The notes below the pieces were generated by a model that searched no databases, had not been told where the DNA came from, and worked only from the letters and a program-made list of their open reading frames with translations. From positions 7,134 through 71,133 of the forward strand of contig JALOCI010000011.1 of the NCBI GenBank assembly GCA_023227835.1: a DNA stretch of 64,000 nt, written 5' to 3'. This document shows, piece by piece, positions 8,948 through 18,191 of this stretch. This stretch comes from Bacteroidales bacterium. Lineage in GTDB: Bacteria > Bacteroidota > Bacteroidia > Bacteroidales > UBA932. The stretch's first letter is position 1. Every line of letters begins with the position of its first letter. Made by a program: the position numbers and the translations under genes.

Positions 8948-10147
8948 ATGAAAAGGTTTTTCTGGTTACTTTTAATAACAGCAATCTCATTCTCATGCGC
9001 GAGAAAGCCCGTAGAGGTACGTGACGGAATCTGGAGAGGGATTCTCCTGACAAAGGACTCGTCCAAGATCCCTTTTAATTTTGAACTAAAGACAGAGGGA
9101 GACAGCTCTGTTATAGAGATTATTACAGGTACAGAGAGATTGAGAGTTGAGAATATGGAAAGAAAGGGAGACTCTCTTTTTGTGGAGATGCCTCTGTTCG
9201 GTACAAGGTTTGAACTTCTTCTTACCCAGGATGAAATGAGAGGAGAATTGATAAGAAGCAAGTACAGGATGCCATTTGTTGCATACCCGGACCAGCCTTA
9301 CAGATTTGCATCAAAAATAACTCCTGATTCTGTCTCTGTTCAAGGCAGGTGGCTCGTTACTCTGGATAAAGATACGATAATCGGAGAATTTGTAGAGGAT
9401 AAGGGGGTGGTTACAGGCTCTTTCCTTACCCCAACCGGCGATTACCGTTTCTTTGAAGGCATACATACTGAAGGGGGGAAACTAAGCATGTCTTGTTTTG
9501 ACGGAGGTTTTATAAGGTTATTTACGGCAGATGTTAAAGGTAAGGACACTCTTGAAAATATAACCATGCATTCGGGATACGAGGGAATTTCCGTAGGAAG
9601 TGCCGTCAGAAAAGAGGATGCCGTACTTCCTGATGCCTATTCGGTGACAGGTTTGAAAAAGGGTTACAAGACTCTGGGATTTTCGTTTCCTGATAGTGAC
9701 GGAAATATGACTTCTCTCGCTGATGAGTCATTAAAGGGGAAGGTAGTAATATTGCAGATTAGTGGTTCATGGTGCCCGAACTGCTTTGACGAGAGCGTTT
9801 TTCTTGCAGGTTTGTGGAACAAGTTTAACCCTTCAATAGATGTTCTTTGTCTCTCTTTCGAACGCTCCGAAGATTTTCAGAAAGCGAAAAGTGAGGCGAT
9901 GAAGCTTAAATCAGTGGCGAAAATACCTTACAGGATGCTTATAACAGGCAAGACTCCCTCACAGGTACAGGATGCGCTGCCTGAACTTGATAATTTCAGA
10001 TCCTTCCCGACAACTATTGTTATAGATAAAAAAGGAACAGTAAGGAAAATTCACTCAGGTTTCTCCGGGCCGGGAACAGGTGTGCATTACCGGAGCTTTG
10101 TGCAGGAGTTTACAAAATTTATAGAAGAACTCATTGGAGAAGAATAG
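8948..10147 (+). CDS. Lipoprotein with C-terminal thioredoxin-like (TlpA) domain
   Basis: Predicted cell-envelope lipoprotein: a short hydrophobic signal ends in a lipobox with Cys17 (AISFSC). Residues from about 25 to 230 form a beta-rich domain I cannot name. Residues from about 245 to the end resemble the AhpC/TSA-thioredoxin fold, with the redox motif WCPNC (Cys276 and Cys279) and a cis-Pro region (FRSFPTTIVI). Such proteins commonly act in periplasmic thiol reduction or cytochrome/metal-centre maturation, but the partner here is unknown. It follows the Ca2+ ATPase by 4 bases and precedes recX by 2, so it is probably in the same transcript. Confidence 0.85.
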   Translation: MKRFFWLLLITAISFSCARKPVEVRDGIWRGILLTKDSSKIPFNFELKTEGDSSVIEIITGTERLRVENMERKGDSLFVEMPLFGTRFELLLTQDEMRGELIRSKYRMPFVAYPDQPYRFASKITPDSVSVQGRWLVTLDKDTIIGEFVEDKGVVTGSFLTPTGDYRFFEGIHTEGGKLSMSCFDGGFIRLFTADVKGKDTLENITMHSGYEGISVGSAVRKEDAVLPDAYSVTGLKKGYKTLGFSFPDSDGNMTSLADESLKGKVVILQISGSWCPNCFDESVFLAGLWNKFNPSIDVLCLSFERSEDFQKAKSEAMKLKSVAKIPYRMLITGKTPSQVQDALPELDNFRSFPTTIVIDKKGTVRKIHSGFSGPGTGVHYRSFVQEFTKFIEELIGEE

Positions 10148-10149
10148 AT

Positions 10150-10659
10150 ATGCCCGAACCCCGGACAAAACTCACTGAAACGATAGCATTGATGCAGAGA
10201 TACTGCTCAATGAGGGAGTATTGTGAAAGTGATATAAGAAAAAAACTGAAAGCTAGGGGGTGTGATACGGACGAGTGCGATATTGTGATTAAAAAGCTTG
10301 TTGATGAACGGTTTATAGACGAAGAACGATATTGCAGGGCTTTTGTCAGGGATAAGTCCTCACTTTCGGGATGGGGAAGCAGAAAGATTGAGTTTGCGTT
10401 AAGAAGTAAGGCAATAGATACTGAAATAATAAAGAGCGCCATGGAATCTTTAGATCCTGAGGCCGGAGGTAAGGTGCTGGAGAGGGTGATAAAGCGTAAG
10501 CTTGAGGAGTTAATAAAAAGAAGAGTGAATAGTGAAGAGGATAAGGCAAAGATAAGGGAGAGTGTGATCAGGTTTGCTTTGACAAGAGGGTTCACTTACG
10601 ATGAAATTTTAAAGGTGATTAGTAAAACAATGGCTAACTTTGAGGCCGGTAAAAAATAA
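10150..10659 (+). CDS. recX: Regulatory protein RecX
   Basis: Small, charged, helical protein (169 residues) matching RecX. RecX binds RecA filaments and modulates RecA ATPase and strand exchange. The family pattern of three-helix repeats is visible: LMQRYCSMREYCESDIRKKL, then LVDERFIDEERYCRAFVRDK and the GWGSRKIEFALRSKAI stretch. It lies 5 kb from recA on the opposite strand, so co-regulation through one promoter is excluded in this genome. It starts 2 bases after the thioredoxin-like gene and ends 5 bases before prfB, suggesting co-transcription with both. Confidence 0.88.
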   Translation: MPEPRTKLTETIALMQRYCSMREYCESDIRKKLKARGCDTDECDIVIKKLVDERFIDEERYCRAFVRDKSSLSGWGSRKIEFALRSKAIDTEIIKSAMESLDPEAGGKVLERVIKRKLEELIKRRVNSEEDKAKIRESVIRFALTRGFTYDEILKVISKTMANFEAGKK

Positions 10660-10664
10660 TAAAA

Positions 10665-11754
10665 ATGGTTAATCTGGAACAGTTCAAAGAGCTCCAGCAA
10701 CGCACTTCCGCGTTGAGGAGGTCACTTTGACATCGATGCTAAAAGAGAAGATTTAAAAGAGAAAGAGGCCAGGACTCTGGCGCCGGATTTCTGGAATGAT
10801 CCGAAGATGGCCGAGAACTTTCTGAAAAATGTATCATCAATAAAATACTGGACCGATAGTTTCTCAAAGATTGAAAAATCGCTGGAGGATCTTGAGGTGT
10901 TGATGGATTTTGTCAAGGAGGATCCCTCGCTTGAGGGTGAAACGGATCAGCACTACATTCAGTTGGAAAAGATGATAGAGGATCTTGAACTCAGAAAAAT
11001 GCTAGGAGGAGAGGGAGATAATCTGGGGGCTATTCTAAAAATTAATTCCGGTGCAGGCGGTACTGAAAGTAATGACTGGTCTTCAATGCTTATGAGAATG
11101 TATGCGAGGTGGGGAGAGCGTAACGGATATAAGGTCCACATTTATGACCTGATAGAGGGTGATGAGGCCGGTATTAAATCTGTTACAATTGAGTTTGAGG
11201 GAGACTATGCATACGGTTATCTCAAAGCAGAGAACGGGGTTCACAGACTTGTCAGGATTTCACCCTTTAACTCTCAGGGAAAGAGACAGACCACATTCTC
11301 ATCGGTATTTGTCTATCCGGCAGTTGATGATACTATTGAAATTGAGATAAATCCGGGAGACCTTGAATGGGACACATTCCGTTCCGGTGGTGCAGGCGGC
11401 CAGAATGTCAATAAGGTTGAGACAGGTGTGCGTGTAAGACACCTTCCTACCGGTATTTCGGTGGAGAATACTGAGACACGCTCTCAGTTGGACAACAGGC
11501 AGAATGCACTGAGAATCCTGAAGTCACACCTTTATGAGCTTGAACTGAGAAAGAGAAGAGAAAAGGAGGCAGAGCTGGAAGGTTCAAAAATGAAGATAGA
11601 GTGGGGTTCGCAAATTAGAAGCTATGTCCTTCACCCCTACAAAATGGTTAAAGATTTGAGGACCGGTTTTGAAACATCAGATACACAGGCTGTACTTGAT
11701 GGAGATATAAATGATTTTATGAAAAGTTTCCTTATGGAGAACTCTTCACACTAA
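10665..11754 (+). CDS. prfB: Peptide chain release factor 2, with programmed +1 frameshift
   Basis: RF2 releases peptides at UGA and UAA codons. Translation starts at ATG 10665 and meets an in-frame TGA at 10728-10730 (codon 22). A +1 shift on CTT-TGA-C continues as GAC from 10729 to the stop at 11754, giving about 362 residues. The shift site is canonical: AGGAGG (10716-10721), a 3-base spacer, CTT, TGA, C. Low RF2 slows termination and favours the shift, so RF2 regulates itself. The stop-codon recognition motif SPF is at 199-201 and the peptidyl-release motif GGQ at 244-246. It follows recX by 5 bases. Confidence 0.96.
10716..10731 (+). promoter_or_regulatory. prfB programmed frameshift signal
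   Basis: A Shine-Dalgarno-like AGGAGG, three bases (TCA), then CTT TGA C. This is the classical RF2 autoregulatory slip site; the internal SD pairs with 16S rRNA and promotes the +1 slip of the Leu-tRNA from CTT to TTT. Confidence 0.95.
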
Positions 11755-11795
11755 GAGATTGTTATATAAAACAGAAATATAAATAGTAGCTGATT

Positions 11796-13412
11796 ATGGA
11801 TTTTAAGTTTCAGGAAATGTTCCCGCTAGGGAAAGATAAGACAGAGTACCATCTGTTGACAAAAGATTATGTATCTGTCGCAAACTTTGACGGGGAGGAG
11901 GTACTTAAGGTAGATCCTCAGGGAATAAGGTTATTGGCCAGACAAGCTTTGCACGACGTCTCATTCATGCTCCGCCCTGAGCATAACGAACAAGTAGCAT
12001 CAATACTCAGTGACCCGGAAGCGAGTGTCAATGACAGGGCGGTGGCTCTTACAATGTTGCTCAATGCCGATGTTGCATCAAAAGGTGTTCTTCCTTTCTG
12101 CCAGGATACAGGAACCGCAACGGTTGTTGCAAAGAAAGGCCAGAAAGTATGGACAGGCGGTGGTGACGAGGAGGCAATCTCACACGGTATATTTGATACC
12201 TATACACAGGACAATCTCAGATATTCCCAGAATGCACCTCTCGATATGTATAACGAGAAAAACACCGGCTGTAACCTTCCTGCACAGATAGACATTTACG
12301 CCACTGACAGCAATGAGTACAAGTTTTTATTTGTGGCGAAAGGCGGCGGATCTGCAAACAAGAGTTACCTTTTCCAGGAGACTAAAGCATTACTCAATCC
12401 GGCTACACTTGAGAAGTTCCTGATAGAGAAGATGAAGACTCTCGGTACAGCAGCCTGCCCTCCTTACCACATTGCTTTTGTGATTGGAGGTACATCTGCC
12501 GAGACATGTATGAAGACAGTCAAACTCGCTTCTGCCAAGTATCTTGACGAGCTGCCAAAAACAGGAAGTGAAGGAGGTCATGCTTTCAGAGATCTCGAAC
12601 TTGAGGCAAAACTCCTGAAAGCGGCTCAGAATCTTGGAATAGGTGCTCAGTTCGGCGGTAAATACTTTGCCCATGATATCAGAGTAATCCGCCTCCCGAG
12701 ACACGGAGCATCATGCCCTGTTGGAATGGGTGTCTCATGCAGTGCAGACAGAAATATCAAAGGAAAGATAAATAAAGACGGAATCTGGCTTGAGACAATG
12801 GATGCAAATCCTATCAGACTTGTTCCGGAGAAATACAGAGTCGGAAACGCTGCCCATGCAGGCGGTATAAAGATTGATCTTAACCGTCCTATGAAAGAGA
12901 TTCTTGCAGATCTCTCTCAATATCCTGTATCCACATTCCTGCTTCTTAACGGAACAATCGTTGTCGGCCGTGACATAGCACATGCAAAATTAAAAGAGCG
13001 CATAGATGCAGGTCAGGGACTTCCTCAATACATAAAGGATCATCCGATTTACTATGCAGGTCCTGCCAAGACTCCAAAAGGTTTGCCAAGCGGTTCTTTT
13101 GGCCCTACAACAGCAGGAAGAATGGACTCTTATGTCGATCTTTTCCAGGAGAACGGAGGAAGCATGATTATGATAGCTAAGGGAAACAGAAGCCAGCAAG
13201 TTACCGATGCGTGCAAGAAGCACGGAGGTTTCTATCTTGGCAGTATCGGTGGCCCTGCAGCAATCCTTGCACAGGACAGCATAAAAAAAGTTGAGGTTCT
13301 CGAATATCCTGAACTGGGAATGGAGGCTATCTGGAAAATTGAGGTTGAAAACTTCCCTGCATTCATTCTTGTTGATGACAAGGGGAATGACTTTTTCGCA
13401 AAATTTAAGTAG
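11796..13412 (+). CDS. fumA: Fumarate hydratase, class I ([4Fe-4S])
   Basis: Interconverts fumarate and malate in the cytoplasm, here probably in the reductive branch leading to succinate. The 538-residue protein joins the alpha and beta domains in one chain, as in E. coli FumA/FumB. Likely cluster ligands are Cys102 (FCQDTGT), Cys221 (ACPPYH) and Cys315 (CPVGMGVSC), each three positions before the E. coli FumA cysteines. The C-terminal half carries the beta-domain segment with YYAGPAKTPKGLPSGSFGPT. It starts 41 bases after prfB and no clear promoter was seen, so read-through is possible. The oxygen-sensitive cluster fits an anaerobe. Confidence 0.95.
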   Translation: MDFKFQEMFPLGKDKTEYHLLTKDYVSVANFDGEEVLKVDPQGIRLLARQALHDVSFMLRPEHNEQVASILSDPEASVNDRAVALTMLLNADVASKGVLPFCQDTGTATVVAKKGQKVWTGGGDEEAISHGIFDTYTQDNLRYSQNAPLDMYNEKNTGCNLPAQIDIYATDSNEYKFLFVAKGGGSANKSYLFQETKALLNPATLEKFLIEKMKTLGTAACPPYHIAFVIGGTSAETCMKTVKLASAKYLDELPKTGSEGGHAFRDLELEAKLLKAAQNLGIGAQFGGKYFAHDIRVIRLPRHGASCPVGMGVSCSADRNIKGKINKDGIWLETMDANPIRLVPEKYRVGNAAHAGGIKIDLNRPMKEILADLSQYPVSTFLLLNGTIVVGRDIAHAKLKERIDAGQGLPQYIKDHPIYYAGPAKTPKGLPSGSFGPTTAGRMDSYVDLFQENGGSMIMIAKGNRSQQVTDACKKHGGFYLGSIGGPAAILAQDSIKKVEVLEYPELGMEAIWKIEVENFPAFILVDDKGNDFFAKFK

Positions 13413-13426
13413 AAACCGGTTATCAG

Positions 13427-14599
13427 GTGAAAATTTTATTTCCGATAATAGCATTGGGGGTGGTCACATTTGTGACCACCTACCTATTTTTAAGAGGCTG
13501 GCAATCTTTGTCTAAAATCCCATGGCTGAGAATCGCCTTCGCCACTCTGTATCTCCTCTCTTTTTCAGCCTTTATGCTGAAAATGTTTGCTGGTGACAAT
13601 ATGGACCCGGTAGTTGGATTGTGGTTTTCAAGAATCGGATTCACCTGGTTTGTTGCAGTAATATACCTTGCGCTGTTCGCTCTTTCACTCGATATAATAA
13701 GGTTTGTAAACCACTTTGCCGGATTTTATCCTGCTTTTATCAGGGAAAACTATCAGACAGTCAAGTTGATTCTGGCTCTGGGCGGAGCATTGACTGTTTC
13801 AGGTTTGCTGATATACGGCAACTGGAAATTCAACCATCCGGAAGTAAGAGAGTTAACAGTGAAAATTGATAAACCTTTGCCCGAGGGAGGCCTTGACATA
13901 GTCATGGCCAGCGACATTCATCTTAGTACCTATATCAACAGGGACAAGTTTAGAAAGTATGTAGATCTTATTAATGGTCAGAATCCGGACCTCGTAATGC
14001 TTGCCGGAGATATATCGGACCGGAATCTCAAACCGCTTGTTGACGGGAATCTTGCAGAACTCTTCCGTGAGATAAAATCTAAATACGGCATTTATGCCGT
14101 TACAGGAAACCATGAGTTTTACGGAGGAGAGAGAGAGGCTATATACAATTATTACCGCTCGGCAGGTATAAATCTGTTGATTGACTCTGTTGCCAGAGTT
14201 TCAGTCCCTGGTTGGGATATTATGATTCTCGGCAGGGACGACAGGACAAATCACAGAAGAGAGTCTCTCTCTGATTTGGTTGGAAACATTGACAAAACAC
14301 TCCCTCTCATACTTATGGATCACCAGCCTGCAAAACTTGCAGAGGCTGAGGCTGCAGGTATTGACCTTCAGCTTTCCGGTCACACACACCAAGGTCAGTT
14401 CTGGCCCGGGAGTTTCTTCGTAAAGAGGATGTATGAGCTTTCCTACGGATACAAACAGAGAGGAAAGACCCATTATGTGGTCTCATCGGGTCTCGGATTG
14501 TGGGGACCCGAGTTTCGCATCGGAACTGTCTCGGAACTGGTGCTTATTCACCTTTGTTCTTCATCTTCGCAAACGAGAGAATCAGTCCCAGTACAATAG
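13427..14599 (+). CDS. Membrane-anchored metallophosphoesterase
   Basis: The first 140 residues contain about four hydrophobic segments (e.g. near residues 3-20, 32-48, 60-85 and 105-122). A calcineurin-like phosphoesterase domain follows, with motifs in order: SDIH, GDISD, GNHEF, a late His (MDHQP) and SGHTHQGQ. This resembles YaeI/YkuE-type phosphoesterases, some of which act on UDP-sugar lipids, but the substrate cannot be told here. It starts 14 bases after fumarase. Its last 56 bases overlap the 3' end of the convergent membrane-protein gene. Confidence 0.88.
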   Translation: MKILFPIIALGVVTFVTTYLFLRGWQSLSKIPWLRIAFATLYLLSFSAFMLKMFAGDNMDPVVGLWFSRIGFTWFVAVIYLALFALSLDIIRFVNHFAGFYPAFIRENYQTVKLILALGGALTVSGLLIYGNWKFNHPEVRELTVKIDKPLPEGGLDIVMASDIHLSTYINRDKFRKYVDLINGQNPDLVMLAGDISDRNLKPLVDGNLAELFREIKSKYGIYAVTGNHEFYGGEREAIYNYYRSAGINLLIDSVARVSVPGWDIMILGRDDRTNHRRESLSDLVGNIDKTLPLILMDHQPAKLAEAEAAGIDLQLSGHTHQGQFWPGSFFVKRMYELSYGYKQRGKTHYVVSSGLGLWGPEFRIGTVSELVLIHLCSSSSQTRESVPVQ

Positions 14600-15194
14600 A
14601 AAGTGACGCAGCAAACAAAACCTTGTATCCTCCGGGAAGCATGAAGGTGATTGTATGCGCAGGTATCCAGAAGAGGGGAATGGTTTTTACCACAATGTCC
14701 TTTATGAATTTTCCCCAATCTGTTGTACCGATTATTTGTGAGACGGAGGTTGCCTTTCCGGCGTAACGGCTGTCGATATACAGGTCGGTTATTCTGTGAC
14801 TGGCCATGAACACAGGTGCAAATGTCAGGTTCATTATTGCAGATATCAGGAATGCCCTCAGCAATTTTGATCCGCCAAGATATAACAAGCCATCTGCCGC
14901 TGCTCCGTCAACTCCGTGGGAGAAAACGCTAAACATGGCAACAATCATGACTCCCACGATCCCCCATACAACCATTTTCGGAATCATTCCCTTTATTCTG
15001 GTCCATTTACCGTAAACGATCCTTGCGGCAAGGAATTCACCCATCATGGAGAGTATGGCAAACTTTACAAACCCCATAATGTATGGATGTTTTGCTGTTG
15101 CCTCAAGAAAGAGAGAGTTGGTTGCCGGATATATCAGTACACCTGCAACAAATGCAAGGATTGACAACCATATAAGAGTTCCGTATTTTGACAT
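14544..15194 (-). CDS. Integral membrane protein resembling the Mpv17/PMP22 family
   Basis: A 216-residue protein with four or five hydrophobic segments. The C-terminal stretch with FWIPAHTITFMLP and then YKVLFAASLSIVLGLILSF resembles the Mpv17/PMP22 signature (FWxPxQ...NF..VP...R......W...LS). Eukaryotic members are small channel-like proteins of inner organelle membranes; bacterial functions are unknown. The assignment rests on this pattern alone. It is the last gene of a minus-strand group after the TPM genes (9 bases from the preceding gene) and overlaps the convergent phosphoesterase gene by 56 bases. Confidence 0.6.
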   Translation of the reverse strand: MSKYGTLIWLSILAFVAGVLIYPATNSLFLEATAKHPYIMGFVKFAILSMMGEFLAARIVYGKWTRIKGMIPKMVVWGIVGVMIVAMFSVFSHGVDGAAADGLLYLGGSKLLRAFLISAIMNLTFAPVFMASHRITDLYIDSRYAGKATSVSQIIGTTDWGKFIKDIVVKTIPLFWIPAHTITFMLPGGYKVLFAASLSIVLGLILSFAKMKNKGE

Positions 15195-15203
15195 ATTTTG
15201 AAA

Positions 15204-16049
15204 TTACCAGCTTCCGCCGGCACCGCCTCCACCGAATCCGCCGCCGCCAAAGCCTCCGAATCCGCTTCCGCCGAATCCTCCACCGCCAAAGCTGCCTCCG
15301 CCGAACCCACCTGAACGACCACCTCTTCCGGAGAGCATAGATCCGAGAATCATCATCTCAAGCAGCCCGGGGCCCCGTTTGTCTCCTCCTCCGAAGTTTG
15401 TAGGTCCTTTGCCTTTTCTTGCGATGGAAATTATTATGAATAGTATTACAAATACAATGACAATTATTGCACCTGCTGCCGATCCCTGATCACTCTTTGC
15501 GGCATACTCGTCTGAGCTGTATTCTCCGGCTGCAATCGGCATAATCACATCAAGAGCACTTACAATGCCTTTGTAATATTGGTTTTGTTTAAACTCCGGT
15601 ATCATTTTAAGATAAATGATCCTCTTGCATATTGCATCAGGCAGAGCTCCCTCGAGGCCGTAACCTGTGGCAATGTCGGTCTCTCCATAGCTGTCACTGG
15701 TTTTCGGCTTGATTAATATTACCAGTCCGTTGTCAAACTTCTTCTGGCCAACCTTCCACTGCTCTCCTATAGAGTATGACATTTGTTGTCTGCTCATTCC
15801 GCCAAGATCGTTCATGGTAACTATAACAATCTGATTGGAGGTTTTATTTGCAAAAGCAGTCAACTTCGATTCAAGTTGCGATACCTCATCTGGTGACAAA
15901 ATTCCGGCTAAATCATTTACAAGACGTGGTGGTGAGGGCCTTTGCGGCACCTGAGACCATACAGATGCAGACAGAATCAGCATCATTGCGAACAAGGCCA
16001 ATGGCTTATTCACCAATAGATATCTCATTGCTTTGCTCATTAATGTCAT
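15204..16049 (-). CDS. TPM-domain protein with signal peptide, membrane anchor and Gly-rich tail
   Basis: The N-terminus has a signal-like hydrophobic stretch ending near SVWSQ. Residues about 45-185 form a TPM domain (VNDLAGILSPDEVSQLESKL, then QIVIVTMNDL). One transmembrane segment (about 192-212) follows, and the tail is very rich in glycine (repeats of GGG with F/S). This is the YgcG-like architecture, usually encoded beside LemA. TPM domains have been reported as acid phosphatases and in photosystem II repair; the bacterial role is unsettled. The start overlaps the upstream small TPM gene by 44 bases. A start a few codons later (MSKAMRYLLV or MRYLLV) is also possible. Confidence 0.85.
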   Translation of the reverse strand: MTLMSKAMRYLLVNKPLALFAMMLILSASVWSQVPQRPSPPRLVNDLAGILSPDEVSQLESKLTAFANKTSNQIVIVTMNDLGGMSRQQMSYSIGEQWKVGQKKFDNGLVILIKPKTSDSYGETDIATGYGLEGALPDAICKRIIYLKMIPEFKQNQYYKGIVSALDVIMPIAAGEYSSDEYAAKSDQGSAAGAIIVIVFVILFIIISIARKGKGPTNFGGGDKRGPGLLEMMILGSMLSGRGGRSGGFGGGSFGGGGFGGSGFGGFGGGGFGGGGAGGSW

Positions 16050-16443
16050 CTGTTTGATATGGAAAATACTCTTTAAGCTTGGTTCCTGTCATGTAAATGG
16101 CCTGTTTTATTCCGTCTGTAATCTCGTTTGAGGCGAAATGTTTTATCAGAACCTCCTTGACGTCATCCCAGAAACCATCAGGAACAACTGCATTTATTCC
16201 GCTGTCACCTATGATTGCAAGTTTCCTTGAATGGTATGCAACGTAAATAAGTACGGCATTTCTGTCTTTTGTCCGGTACATCTTAAGCGTGTTGAAAACA
16301 GCAACGGCTCTTGCTACAGGGTCAGATGAGCAGTTAGATTCGATATGAACCCTTATCTCACCGGATGTCCTGAGTTCGGCAGACTCTATCTCCTTTACTA
16401 AAATAGCCTTGTCCGCCTCTGAAAGAAATTTTGAAGCGCTCAC
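16006..16443 (-). CDS. Small cytoplasmic TPM-domain protein
   Basis: A 145-residue protein that is essentially one TPM domain without a signal or membrane segment. It shows the usual core: LRTSGEIRVHIES, then RNAVLIYVAYHSRKLAIIGD and FWDDV. It sits between lemA (3 bases away) and the larger TPM gene (44-base overlap), so the three are probably one operon. Paired TPM proteins beside LemA are a known arrangement, and a joint envelope role is an inference. Confidence 0.85.
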   Translation of the reverse strand: MSASKFLSEADKAILVKEIESAELRTSGEIRVHIESNCSSDPVARAVAVFNTLKMYRTKDRNAVLIYVAYHSRKLAIIGDSGINAVVPDGFWDDVKEVLIKHFASNEITDGIKQAIYMTGTKLKEYFPYQTDDINEQSNEISIGE

Positions 16444-16446
16444 GGC

Positions 16447-17043
16447 TTAAAACTCAACTTTAGGAGCCTCTTCAGCACCATCTTTAGCTTCAAAATACTG
16501 TTTCCTTTCAAAACCGAACATCCCAGCTATGATGTTTTTAGGAAACTTGCGGATAAGAGTGTTGAAACTCTTTGCAGCATCGTTGAACTTCTGTCTTTCA
16601 ACAGTGATTCGATTCTCTGTGCCCTCCAACTGAGCCTGTAGTTCTAGAAAGTTCTGGTTTGCCTTCAGGTCAGGGTAGCGTTCAACAACCACCATTAATT
16701 TGCCCAATGCAGACGAAAGTTCTCCTTGAGCGGCCTGAAATTGTGCCATAGCCTCAGGAGTCATGTTTGCCGGGTCAATAGTTGTCTGGGTTGCCTTTGC
16801 TCTTGCGTTGACAACTCCCTCGAGCGTCTCTTGCTCATGAGCCGCATATCCCTTAACTGTTGCTACAAGGTTTGGTATGAGGTCGGCACGGCGTTGATAT
16901 ACATTCTCAACCTGAGACCAGGCAGAAGTAACACCCTCTTCCTGAGAGACCATTTTGTTATAGCCACCCATACCCCATAAAAATATGATTACCAGAATGC
17001 CGACAATCACTAATGTTGCGATAATACCCTTTGATAATTTCAT
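16447..17043 (-). CDS. lemA: LemA family protein
   Basis: A 198-residue protein with one N-terminal membrane anchor (about residues 6-25) followed by a long helical domain, as in LemA. Family signatures are YNKMVSQEEGVTSAWSQVEN, then YQRRADLIPNLVATVKGYA and the RFPKNIIAGMFGFERKQYF region near the C-terminus. LemA's biochemical role is not established. It heads a probable operon with the two TPM genes and the Mpv17-like gene. No clear promoter was seen upstream. Confidence 0.93.
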   Translation of the reverse strand: MKLSKGIIATLVIVGILVIIFLWGMGGYNKMVSQEEGVTSAWSQVENVYQRRADLIPNLVATVKGYAAHEQETLEGVVNARAKATQTTIDPANMTPEAMAQFQAAQGELSSALGKLMVVVERYPDLKANQNFLELQAQLEGTENRITVERQKFNDAAKSFNTLIRKFPKNIIAGMFGFERKQYFEAKDGAEEAPKVEF

Positions 17044-17082
17044 AGCTTAAAATTGAAATTGATTAATAATAAGTTACGTTGA

Positions 17083-18099
17083 TCAGAGTGATTTTCTCAC
17101 ACATCTTACTGATGCTCCGAAATACTCTTTAGCTACATAATTGTATGGAAAATCGGGACTGTCGAAATATATGTAGCGATATTCGCCCGAATTTGAATCT
17201 TTTTCTGTGGATGACCACCAGAATCCATAGCTGAATATATTTTCGAATCTTGTGAGATTGCTCATCATACTGCCTGCAGGAAGGGCATTCCATGTGTACA
17301 TATTGCTCTGGCCATTGTTAGGGCTGTACTTCCAAATATTCTCGTCATTTATCTGTGCATTTACAGTCAGTTTCTCTCCTATACCAGTCCATTTGCTGTG
17401 GAATGGAGTTATCACGCTGTTATTGAGGGTTTTTCCGAGATCTTCCCAGTCTTGAGCTGTAGGGACAGACCATCCCGGAGGGCAAACACCCTGAGGTCCG
17501 TTTCCAAGACTACTGCCGCTTACACCGCCGGTTGCCTCAGACCATGTATATAACCTGCCCATAAAAGTTGCAAGTACCTCTTCATTTTCATAAGCTTTGC
17601 CTGCACCTGAGTAATTAAGGTTATAATTAAACCAGTCGAGATTCCCGATTGTTGAATAGTAGTATTTCTTGCCATCCCTCGGATCTGTTATATATTGTCC
17701 GCTCTTTTTGAGTCCTTTGAGACTGGCTTCTGATGTAGGATCTATAACAGTTACGGAATGGGTGCTGGTTTTTGAGTAATATCCATCCAAAGAGGCTGTT
17801 ACGGTTATAGTGTAATCACCTGTTTCAGCAGGAGTGGTTACTACAACGTTTTGTCCCTCAAGAGAATCCACGCTGAAGCCCTCCATGGCCCATTTGTAGG
17901 TTATTCCATCAGTCGGGTCTGTAATGCCTGTAGCATTCAATGAGATCTGAGTGGATACTGTAAGATATTCCGGACACTCGTATGTCAATGAGCCGTCCAT
18001 GTATTCTGAATCTGAATCTGAATCATCCTTGTTGCAGGATGTGGCAAAAACAAGCACGACTGCTACAATTGGCAGAAAGTAAAAAGAGATTTGTCTCAT
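17083..18099 (-). CDS. FISUMP-domain lipoprotein
   Basis: Predicted surface or periplasmic lipoprotein of 338 residues, with a signal and lipobox ending near Cys22 (VFATSC) followed by an acidic Asp/Ser linker. A PKD/Ig-like beta domain covers about 38-120. The C-terminal 200 residues match the Fibrobacter succinogenes major paralogous domain: DPRDGKKYYYSTIGNLDWF, then GVCPPGWSVPTAQDWEDL, ALPAG, FWWSSTE and SVRCVRKS at the end. These proteins are common on the surface of Bacteroidetes and Fibrobacteres with unproven roles, often suspected in adhesion or matrix binding. A TAnnTTTG promoter lies 27 bases upstream, divergent from apbE. Confidence 0.88.
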   Translation of the reverse strand: MRQISFYFLPIVAVVLVFATSCNKDDSDSDSEYMDGSLTYECPEYLTVSTQISLNATGITDPTDGITYKWAMEGFSVDSLEGQNVVVTTPAETGDYTITVTASLDGYYSKTSTHSVTVIDPTSEASLKGLKKSGQYITDPRDGKKYYYSTIGNLDWFNYNLNYSGAGKAYENEEVLATFMGRLYTWSEATGGVSGSSLGNGPQGVCPPGWSVPTAQDWEDLGKTLNNSVITPFHSKWTGIGEKLTVNAQINDENIWKYSPNNGQSNMYTWNALPAGSMMSNLTRFENIFSYGFWWSSTEKDSNSGEYRYIYFDSPDFPYNYVAKEYFGASVRCVRKSL

Positions 18100-18125
18100 A
18101 AAGTTGAAAGAGTCATTAAATCATA

Positions 18126-18133
18126 CAAAGATA
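18126..18133 (-). promoter_or_regulatory. Promoter -7 element for the FISUMP lipoprotein
   Basis: The minus strand reads TATCTTTG (TAnnTTTG), 27 bases before the start at 18099, back-to-back with the apbE element. Confidence 0.5.
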
Positions 18134-18146
18134 ATTTTATTTATTC

Positions 18147-18154
18147 TAAATTTG
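18147..18154 (+). promoter_or_regulatory. Promoter -7 element for apbE
   Basis: TAAATTTG matches TAnnTTTG and lies 7 bases before the first ATG (18162) and 37 bases before the preferred start at 18192. Confidence 0.5.
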
Positions 18155-18191
18155 TGCCAAAATGCTTCCCTCTATGAATTATTGTAAGATT

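Noticed and set aside
10665..10806. prfB as a pseudogene because of the in-frame TGA
   Set aside because: The TGA is in the canonical RF2 slip site, with AGGAGG three bases before CTT TGA C, and the +1 frame is intact to the end.
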